From an uncultured Bacteroidales bacterium (GTDB taxonomy: Bacteria; Bacteroidota; Bacteroidia; Bacteroidales; WCHB1-69), in NCBI GenBank assembly GCA_900321845.1, contig ONXT01000035.1, positions 1-5,094 on the forward strand: a stretch of 5,094 nucleotides of DNA. Direction: 5' to 3'. A program made the position numbers and the translations under genes. Of this stretch, positions 1-5,094 are shown one piece after another (position 1 is the first letter of the stretch; every line of letters starts with the position of its first letter). The notes beneath the pieces are model-generated. The model saw nothing but the letters and a program-made list of their open reading frames with translations, was not told where the DNA came from and made no database searches.

Positions 1-10
1 ACTGAAAGAC

Positions 11-51
11 AAAATCAATGGCTTTTTGAAATTATTTCATTGAAAATCAAT
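11..51. repeat. 9-bp direct repeat AAAATCAAT, two copies
   Basis: AAAATCAAT occurs at 11-19 and again at 43-51, with starts 32 bp apart. An inverted pair TCAATG (15-20) and CATTGA (38-43) overlaps them. A 32-bp step is about three helical turns, which would put both copies on one face of the DNA, as for a dimeric regulator. Chance in AT-rich sequence is an equally good explanation. Confidence 0.25.
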
Positions 52-52
52 A

Positions 53-75
53 TGTTAAATCTGCATGTTTTAACA
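53..75. repeat. Perfect 7-bp inverted repeat, AT-rich
   Basis: TGTTAAA at 53-59 is matched by its reverse complement TTTAACA at 69-75, with a 9-base spacer. It could be a regulator site or a weak hairpin near a leftward promoter. Repeats this short arise by chance in AT-rich DNA, so no function is claimed. Confidence 0.3.
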
Positions 76-114
76 GAAATCAGGTCGTTTTTCAGGGGTG
101 AAACCACAAACGGT

Positions 115-122
115 CAAAAATA
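115..122 (-). promoter_or_regulatory. Possible Bacteroidota -7 box (TAnnTTTG), reading left
   Basis: The minus strand reads TATTTTTG here, matching the TAnnTTTG consensus of the Bacteroidota primary sigma factor. No good TTG -33 element is visible about 19 bp upstream, and any gene it would serve lies past the left edge. The match may be chance in an AT-rich stretch. Confidence 0.17.
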
Positions 123-199
123 TGCATTTTTTTGAAAGGATGGATTTCGGGAATTTTCGGAGTTTTAGGGGAATTTAAACGCAGATTTGGAGGTTCCCA

Positions 200-224
200 T
201 TCCCACCCCGTCAAGGGTGCGGGA
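200..224. repeat. G/C-rich imperfect inverted repeat (hairpin)
   Basis: CACCC (204-208) pairs with GGGTG (215-219) around a 6-base loop. After a one-base bulge at C220 the stem continues with 203-221, 202-222, a T-G wobble 201-223 and 200-224, about nine pairs in all. No run of T follows on either strand, so it is not a typical intrinsic terminator. It could be part of a structured 3' untranslated region, a small RNA or a repeat element. Confidence 0.4.
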
Positions 225-346
225 GGAGAAACAATAAATCCGCGCCTTCGACCTACCCAGAAACCAGACGCCCCCCATGTTTTCTCTCTTCCTCATCCTG
301 ACTCCTATCAGGCGCACAACAAGACAGGTAAGTGTCCCCCTCCATC

Positions 347-376
347 AAAAACACAGCCTCTCCCCGTGCATACTGT
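347..376 (-). terminator. Weak candidate terminator after the GWxTD gene
   Basis: On the minus strand, ACAG (373-376) pairs with CTGT (353-356), extendable by one wobble pair, around a loop of about 14 to 16 bases, and is followed by GTTTTT (347-352). It starts about 17 bp past the GWxTD stop codon, the right place for an operon end. The stem is short and the loop large, so this is a guess, not a good intrinsic terminator. Confidence 0.17.
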
Positions 377-393
377 CGCGCAGGTTCCGCCCC

Positions 394-1929
394 CTACTTG
401 TTGTAGCGGTACTGCTCGTTTGCGTTGCCGCCCCAGTACTCTTCGGGCTGGGTGATGTCGGGGTTGGAGTTCGGGCTCAGCCGCTTCACCAACTTCATCT
501 GCCAAGCAGGGTCGTGCAACTCGCCTAGCAGGTCGGAATGCAGCAACTCGTAATTGTTGGTCGCTACATCTTTGTTGTAGAAGATGAACTTGATGTTGGT
601 CTGTCCGGCAATCTCGTAATAGTGCCAGATTTCGTAGGGATAGGATTGCGGGTCGTAGGGCTCCTCGGTGATGTTGTTCGGCGGACCGTACTTGAGATAG
701 ACGCGGCCGCGGTCGGTGCGGTAGCCCTTCATCACCGGACTTCCATAGGTTTTTTCCACGTAATCCACCTTGAACTTGTACTGCCGCCACGCTTCTTCGG
801 GGTCGTTGGGCGCGCGATCAACCCAGAAGCTGTAGAAATAACGCTGCAGTTGCTCCAACGGAATCTTCTTCATCCGTTGGTTCAGGAATTCCTTCTCCAG
901 ATTGTCAGCAATCGGATAGAGGCATGCCACGTAGTCTTGCAACTCCTTGATGTCGGTGTATTTTTCAACAAACGTCTCTTTGGTGATGACATTGTCGTAA
1001 TTGGCGATGTCAAACTTCACGGAAGGGTTGCTCCTTTGGAAGAAAATGGTGGATTCTGCGACCACGTTGGAGTCTAAATCCATCACAAATACCGATAGGT
1101 TGTAATTGCCGGAAGCCAGCTTGTAGATATTGAACTTATGGAAGAAAAGTGTGACAGGAGCAGTTGCAAATTGCTTGTAAACAGTGAGTTCCGGATTCGG
1201 TCGGCGGCCGATTTCGTTGATTGCGGCCTTGACGATGAATTGCTTTTGGCTCCCCAGTACCTTATCCGTATTGTAGATCTCGATGGTGAAAGGCAGCGCA
1301 TAAATCTGTTCCGGCGCATACTGTTGGAAAAGAGGCGTGAGAGCGTATCCGTATTTGTAGAAAACACCGCCCTCGCCGCTGGCATTCATACTCTCCCAGA
1401 GTGAAATTCCTGAAACGGAAACGCGGTCTTCGGGAAAATGAACTTCCAGATAGTCAATGTATTTGATGGTGTCGGTCGTGCCGTGGATGTCTTTGAGGTA
1501 AAAATAGAGGAAGTATTCGCCATTGGCGACTTTAACATTCTGAATATCACTGAAATAACTTTTTTCTGTGACAACAGAATCGCGAACGTGCGGGCTTTGA
1601 AGGATGTAGTGCAGCCCGTTCACCTTCTCATCTTTGCCATTTTCTCCTTTCTTCACGATATCCACGCGCACATCCACTTCCGAAATGAAAAGGTCGCCAT
1701 CGGGGACGTACTTGGTGGTGCGCCCGTCAATGATGAACTGGAACTCGATGTAGGGCTCCATGTCGCCGGTGCAGTAGGCATTATAGTTCAAAATTGAAAG
1801 CAGGTATTTGCTTTGCGGAGCGGAAGTCTCCTTGTTTTTTTGTCCTTTGCTCTGCGCGTCAGCCGTTTGAACGGCAAATACCAAAAAAACGGGGAGCAGG
1901 GCTATCAGCAGTATTCTTTTTAAGGTCAT
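394..1929 (-). CDS. GWxTD domain-containing exported protein
   Basis: This 511-aa protein begins with a signal peptide (MTLKR, long hydrophobic stretch, probable cleavage after TADA at 25), so it is expected in the envelope; no lipobox cysteine is visible. Residues about 40-300 are rich in predicted beta strands, probably Ig-like or sandwich domains. The C-terminal part, about 315-511, carries the GWxTD-type region: FWVDR (368-372), then GYRTDRGRVYLKYGPP (402-417), PYEIWHYY (431-438) and a terminal WGGNANEQY (499-507). The Trp of the signature is Tyr here (GYRTD), while the following TDRGRVYLKYG block is intact, so I still assign the family. GWxTD proteins are typical of Bacteroidota and related phyla, and their biochemical function is not established. 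The ATG follows the protease stop by only 2 bp, which points to translational coupling. It is the last gene of the cluster. Family assignment is strong; any role with the protease is inference. Confidence 0.88.
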   Translation of the reverse strand: MTLKRILLIALLPVFLVFAVQTADAQSKGQKNKETSAPQSKYLLSILNYNAYCTGDMEPYIEFQFIIDGRTTKYVPDGDLFISEVDVRVDIVKKGENGKDEKVNGLHYILQSPHVRDSVVTEKSYFSDIQNVKVANGEYFLYFYLKDIHGTTDTIKYIDYLEVHFPEDRVSVSGISLWESMNASGEGGVFYKYGYALTPLFQQYAPEQIYALPFTIEIYNTDKVLGSQKQFIVKAAINEIGRRPNPELTVYKQFATAPVTLFFHKFNIYKLASGNYNLSVFVMDLDSNVVAESTIFFQRSNPSVKFDIANYDNVITKETFVEKYTDIKELQDYVACLYPIADNLEKEFLNQRMKKIPLEQLQRYFYSFWVDRAPNDPEEAWRQYKFKVDYVEKTYGSPVMKGYRTDRGRVYLKYGPPNNITEEPYDPQSYPYEIWHYYEIAGQTNIKFIFYNKDVATNNYELLHSDLLGELHDPAWQMKLVKRLSPNSNPDITQPEEYWGGNANEQYRYNK

Positions 1930-1931
1930 GA

Positions 1932-3620
1932 TTATTTGTATTTTCCGATAATTTGTTCGTATGAATGGCCGGATGACAGGTCGGTGATGGTCAGTCGTAT
2001 AATGTTATAATTCTGGTCTTTCGGCAGTTGGGGCAGTCTCAGTTTGCCTGTTTGGGATTTTCCGTCAGGTGTGTTTTTGGCTGAAAACGTCTGTTTGAAA
2101 GATTTTTCAGAGCCGTCCATGCGGCATTCAATGGTGAAGTTTGTGGCCGATTCGGCTTGATATCTGAATTTGACCGCACCTTTGGAGGTGACCGAGGGCG
2201 TTAACACATACACGTTTTCTGCGTCAGTGAGTTTGAGCAAGTTGTAGGCGGTGAGGAAATCGGTGATGCCGTAGCCTAATTGCGAGGTGGGACTCAATGC
2301 ATGACTACCAGCAAGGCGCACCGTATGGATGATTTGGTTCGGAGTTTTTTCCGGGAAGAGTTGCCATAGGCAGGCTACCATTCCAGCCAGAATGGGGGAG
2401 GAGAAGGAGGTGCCGAAAGAGAAGGTCGTTTCGCCTTCTGGGTTGGCTACGATGGCATTTGAGCCGATGGCGGCCGCATCCGGTTTCACGCGACTGTCGG
2501 CGGTGGGGCCGTACGAGGAAAAGTTGGAAGGTTTCCCCTCGGGCGTAATGGCACCCACCGTGATGATGTTGTCCGCATCGGCCGGGGCGGTGATGTAGTG
2601 CCATTTGTCATTCCCTTCGTTGCCGGCGCTCGCGCACACGATCATGCCTTTGTCGGCAGCCATCCCCGCGGCTTGTGAACAGCGGCTCACGGTGCCGTCC
2701 ATATCAGCGTATTTGTATCTCTGACTTTTAATATCAAAGTCGTAATATCCTAAGGATGAGTTGATTACGTCGCAGCCCAGACTGTCGGCCCACTCGATGG
2801 CGGCTACCCAGTTGTCTTCCTCAATTTTGTTTTCGCTGCGCCCGTCTTCGGTTTGGGCAAGATAGAAACTGGCCTTGGGGGCGGTTCCAATCATCTCATC
2901 CGGCTTGTAAGCCGCTATGCAGGAAAGCACTTCCGTTCCGTGCGATCCGGTGAAGAAAACGGAGCGGCCGGGAAATACAAAACTGCGAGTGCCCAGCAGC
3001 CGGCCCTCTTCGCGCAATGCCTCGAAGTGGGAGATCTCATCCGCATTTTTAAATCCGGCGTCAAAAACAGCAATGATCATGCCCTCTCCGTGCGCACCCA
3101 GTTTATGCAACCAGTGAGCGCGGTTGGCGCTTACCTGCAGTGTCGCATACCCGTACGGAAGTGTCCCGTCTTTTGCGTATTTTACAACCTCTTTCGTCTG
3201 TTTAGACGGCGTATATTCAAACTTCGGATAGTCGAACTTCTCCTCTTCTTTCAAAATAGCCGTGCATTCACAATAAGAAACAAACGGCAGCTTTTCAATC
3301 TCCTTTTCGATGTTTTCAGTGGTGGAATAAACCGTCACGCCATTGAGCCATTTCGATTTGGTTAGCAGCACCATGTTCGTGTCGATTTTCAGCAATTGGT
3401 CAATGTAGTTCTGATTGACTGGCAGGTCGCTTTGGTCGATGGCGATATTGAAGCGGGCTCGTTTGGCAAGCGCGCGGGGTGACAGGAATTCCTCCGGCCG
3501 TTCGATGGAATAGGCAGAGTTCGCTTTGTCCTTAAAATGCACCCAGTACTTGGCGGGGGCTTGCGCCGCAAGGGTTGAGACAAAAAGCACCAGAATGGCT
3601 ATGGAAAGGATTCTCTTCAT
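1932..3620 (-). CDS. Secreted S8 (subtilisin-family) serine peptidase
   Basis: This is a 562-aa exported protease. Residues 1-20 form a signal peptide (MKR, hydrophobic core, LAAQA), so it should act in the periplasm, at the outer membrane or outside the cell. Residues about 21-145 look like the N-terminal extension or propeptide common in Bacteroidota S8 proteins. The catalytic domain spans about 155-465: Asp187 in VFDAGF, His227 in GSHGTE, oxyanion Asn334 in SAGNEGN and Ser405 in GTSFSSP, in the usual D-H-S order, so it is probably active. Residues about 468-562 are a beta-rich tail. I see no canonical type IX secretion sorting motif there, although the protein ends in KYK. The ATG lies 15 bp after the alaS stop, with A/T-rich sequence and no evident Shine-Dalgarno; the signal peptide directly after it supports this start. 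The TAA is 2 bp before the next ATG. The family is secure; the substrate is unknown. Confidence 0.95.
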   Translation of the reverse strand: MKRILSIAILVLFVSTLAAQAPAKYWVHFKDKANSAYSIERPEEFLSPRALAKRARFNIAIDQSDLPVNQNYIDQLLKIDTNMVLLTKSKWLNGVTVYSTTENIEKEIEKLPFVSYCECTAILKEEEKFDYPKFEYTPSKQTKEVVKYAKDGTLPYGYATLQVSANRAHWLHKLGAHGEGMIIAVFDAGFKNADEISHFEALREEGRLLGTRSFVFPGRSVFFTGSHGTEVLSCIAAYKPDEMIGTAPKASFYLAQTEDGRSENKIEEDNWVAAIEWADSLGCDVINSSLGYYDFDIKSQRYKYADMDGTVSRCSQAAGMAADKGMIVCASAGNEGNDKWHYITAPADADNIITVGAITPEGKPSNFSSYGPTADSRVKPDAAAIGSNAIVANPEGETTFSFGTSFSSPILAGMVACLWQLFPEKTPNQIIHTVRLAGSHALSPTSQLGYGITDFLTAYNLLKLTDAENVYVLTPSVTSKGAVKFRYQAESATNFTIECRMDGSEKSFKQTFSAKNTPDGKSQTGKLRLPQLPKDQNYNIIRLTITDLSSGHSYEQIIGKYK

Positions 3621-3635
3621 CTTGATTAATAATGA

Positions 3636-5094
3636 TTATATGGTCGCGATTTCAATGACTTTGGCTACTGCGTCAGCAATTCCGTCGCAGTTGCGGCCGC
3701 CGGCTTGTGCGAGGCTGGGCTGTCCACCGCCCCCCCCTTGGATAAGTGCCGCCGCCTCACGCACCAGCTTGCCCGCCTGTAAACCACTGGTCACAAGGTC
3801 GTCGGACAAGGCCACTGTGAGATTCGGCTTGCCACCCTCCACCGTGCCGAACACGACCAGCAACTTCTCCGCGGTCGTTCGGAGCTGGTAGGCGATCTGC
3901 TTCAAACTGTCAGCATCCATCTCTAATACACCAGAGATGACCTTGAAGCCGTTGATTTCTACTGCCTTGTCTTTCATCGAAGCAGCTGTGGCAGCTATCT
4001 TTTCCTGTTTGAAAGCCTCCAAGGCCTTCTTCATGGTAGCATTCTCGGCAGCCAAACGGCTCACCGACTGCTCCAAATTGTCGGTGTTGAGCTGTGCTTT
4101 TAGATTATTATGAATCGTGATGAAGCCGTTGACAAACTCCTCGGCATATTTACCCGTGATAGCCTCTATACGGCGCACGCCCGCAGCGATGGCGCCCTCG
4201 GAAACAATCTTCACCAGGCCGATGTTGCCGGTGGCGGAGGTGTGCGTGCCTCCGCAGAACTCGATGGAGTCGCCAAACTGGATGACGCGCACTTTGTCGC
4301 CGTATTTCTCTCCGAACAGGGCCATCGCCCCCAGCTTCTTGGCTTCCTCTATCGGCATGGCACGGCGCTCGTTCAGCGGAAGATTCTTTCTAACCAAATC
4401 ATTTACAATCTGTTCAGTCTTCGCAATCTCCTCTTCCGTCATTTTAGCGAAATGGGAGAAGTCGAAGCGCAGCCGGTCGGGAGCAACCAAGGAGCCCTTC
4501 TGCTCCACGTGCGTGCCCAGCACTTGGCGGAGGGCGAAGTGAATCAGGTGGGTGGCGGAATGGTTGTTCTGCGTGGTTTGCCGCAAGTCTTCATTGACCA
4601 CAGCAGTAAAAGTGGAGGTCAGGTTCTCCGGCAAAGCAGTCGAAATATGCACCCACAGGTTGTTCTCCTTAATGGTATTATCAATTTTGATTTTCTCATT
4701 GATGTTCTGCAAGATACCGCTGTCACCCAACTGTCCGCCCGATTCAGCATAGAAGGGAGTCTTGTCGAGGACAATCTGGAACAGACTCTTGCCTTTTGTC
4801 TTTATCTTTCTGTATTTCAAAATCTTGCATTCACAAGAAAGGGTGTCATAACCCACAAATTCTGTCGGATGGATTTCGCTGGAAAGTTCCACCCAGTCTT
4901 CGGTCTCCACAGCGGCGGCGGCACGCGAACGGGCTTTCTGTTCGGCCAATCCCTTCTGGAAGCCTTCCATGTCAACCAACAGCCCCTTTTCGGAAGCCAA
5001 TAGCTGGGTAAGGTCAATCGGAAAACCATAGGTGTCAAAGAGTTCAAATGCGAAGTCACCAGACACGGGCTTTCCAGCGGCTAATTTGGCGCAG
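3636..5094 (-). CDS. alaS: Alanine--tRNA ligase (AlaRS), C-terminal part; 5' end cut by window edge
   Basis: This cytoplasmic enzyme attaches alanine to tRNA(Ala) and hydrolyses mischarged Ser- and Gly-tRNA(Ala). The frame stays open to the right edge; the first whole codon is at 5091-5093, giving 485 visible residues (numbered from there), and it ends in TAA at 3636-3638. The GTG at 5064-5066 is internal, because the residues before it continue the conserved lead-in to DTYGFPIDLT (20-29). Next comes the editing domain: YAESGGQLGDSG (115-126), zinc-site HSATH (H178, H182), QKGSLV with Q198, and CGGTH (C280, H284). The H178-to-C280 spacing of 102 matches E. coli H564 to C666 as I recall them, so about 386 N-terminal residues (aminoacylation core) lie outside. 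A likely coiled-coil linker (about 325-375) leads into the C-Ala/DHHA1-like domain with the Gly-rich GGGGGQP (453-459). All editing residues checked are intact. It is first of three tightly spaced genes. Confidence 0.98.
   Translation of the reverse strand, partial: CAKLAAGKPVSGDFAFELFDTYGFPIDLTQLLASEKGLLVDMEGFQKGLAEQKARSRAAAAVETEDWVELSSEIHPTEFVGYDTLSCECKILKYRKIKTKGKSLFQIVLDKTPFYAESGGQLGDSGILQNINEKIKIDNTIKENNLWVHISTALPENLTSTFTAVVNEDLRQTTQNNHSATHLIHFALRQVLGTHVEQKGSLVAPDRLRFDFSHFAKMTEEEIAKTEQIVNDLVRKNLPLNERRAMPIEEAKKLGAMALFGEKYGDKVRVIQFGDSIEFCGGTHTSATGNIGLVKIVSEGAIAAGVRRIEAITGKYAEEFVNGFITIHNNLKAQLNTDNLEQSVSRLAAENATMKKALEAFKQEKIAATAASMKDKAVEINGFKVISGVLEMDADSLKQIAYQLRTTAEKLLVVFGTVEGGKPNLTVALSDDLVTSGLQAGKLVREAAALIQGGGGGQPSLAQAGGRNCDGIADAVAKVIEIATI

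Larger units (their letters stand above)
1..393. other. Intergenic region without a convincing gene
   Basis: No frame on either strand gives a protein I recognise. From about 180 to 393 the DNA is GC-rich with long runs of C on the plus strand; from 1 to about 180 it is AT-rich with A and T tracts. The GC-rich half directly follows the GWxTD stop codon and so would be the 3' untranslated part of that mRNA. It holds a G/C hairpin (200-224) and a weak terminator-like element (347-376). The AT-rich half holds short repeats (11-19 with 43-51; 53-59 with 69-75) and may be the promoter side of a gene beyond the left edge. The sharp composition change could mark an RNA gene or a dispersed repeat, but I cannot identify one. 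Confidence 0.6.
394..5094 (-). other. Probable operon alaS - S8 peptidase - GWxTD protein
   Basis: Three minus-strand genes follow one another with gaps of 15 bp (3621-3635) and 2 bp (1930-1931). Neither gap has room for a terminator or a usual promoter. The 15-bp gap is A/T-rich (TCATTATTAATCAAG on the minus strand). The second junction, TAATCATG, fits reinitiation by the same ribosome. The promoter should therefore lie upstream of alaS, outside the window, unless an internal one sits within alaS. Co-transcription is inferred from spacing and strand only. Confidence 0.72.

Noticed and set aside
165..296. 43-codon minus-strand frame in the intergenic region as a gene
   Set aside because: It is short, has no recognised family and contains the hairpin. 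Kept only as a possibility in the finding on the GC-rich block, not listed as a CDS.
132..528. Two plus-strand frames (132-455 and 277-528) across the intergenic region
   Set aside because: They run into the GWxTD gene antisense, are rich in Pro, Arg and Ser as expected of noncoding GC-rich DNA, and have no recognisable domain; the first starts with a TTG.
308..790. 160-codon minus-strand frame
   Set aside because: It overlaps the GWxTD coding region in another frame; the GWxTD frame carries the conserved motifs.
538..1077. 179-codon plus-strand frame opposite the GWxTD gene
   Set aside because: Its hydrophobic, Val-rich composition is what the reverse of Asp- and Asn-rich codons gives; it is a shadow.
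2853..3365. 170-codon plus-strand frame opposite the S8 peptidase
   Set aside because: It is antisense to the conserved catalytic Asp and His region of the protease and has no domain signal.
4110..5003. 297-codon open frame on the plus strand opposite alaS
   Set aside because: It is fully antisense to a well-conserved alaS region, has no recognisable domain, and is explained as a shadow of the codon pattern of the real gene.
5064..5066. GTG as the start of a 476-aa protein
   Set aside because: The frame is open to the window edge and the upstream residues match AlaRS sequence before the DTYGFP motif, so the GTG is an internal valine.

Overview
The window looks like a piece of a Bacteroidota (probably Bacteroidales) chromosome. 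The evidence is a GWxTD-family secreted protein, a Bacteroidota-style S8 peptidase with a long N-terminal extension, start codons preceded by A/T-rich sequence rather than a clear Shine-Dalgarno, and the Gly-rich AlaRS tail ending in QP instead of the proteobacterial RP. Species cannot be told from the sequence.

All recognisable genes are on the minus strand, so the window reads right to left. 5094-3636 is the C-terminal 485 codons of alanyl-tRNA synthetase (alaS), with its 5' part beyond the right edge. After 15 bp comes an exported subtilisin-family serine protease of 562 aa (3620-1932). After 2 bp comes an exported 511-aa GWxTD-domain protein (1929-394). The tight spacing and shared direction suggest one transcription unit, alaS - S8 protease - GWxTD protein, with the two envelope proteins translated from the tail of a housekeeping message.

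Positions 1-393 hold no convincing gene. This stretch splits into a GC-rich half next to the GWxTD stop codon (about 180-393), containing a G/C hairpin and a weak terminator-like element, and an AT-rich half (1-180) with short direct and inverted repeats and a weak Bacteroidota-like -7 box pointing left. It is the least explained part of the window.

I found no mobile element, CRISPR array, tRNA or rRNA, and nothing that clearly amounts to a new system. The best leads are the protease/GWxTD pair of unknown joint role, the GYRTD variant of the GWxTD signature, and the intergenic block.
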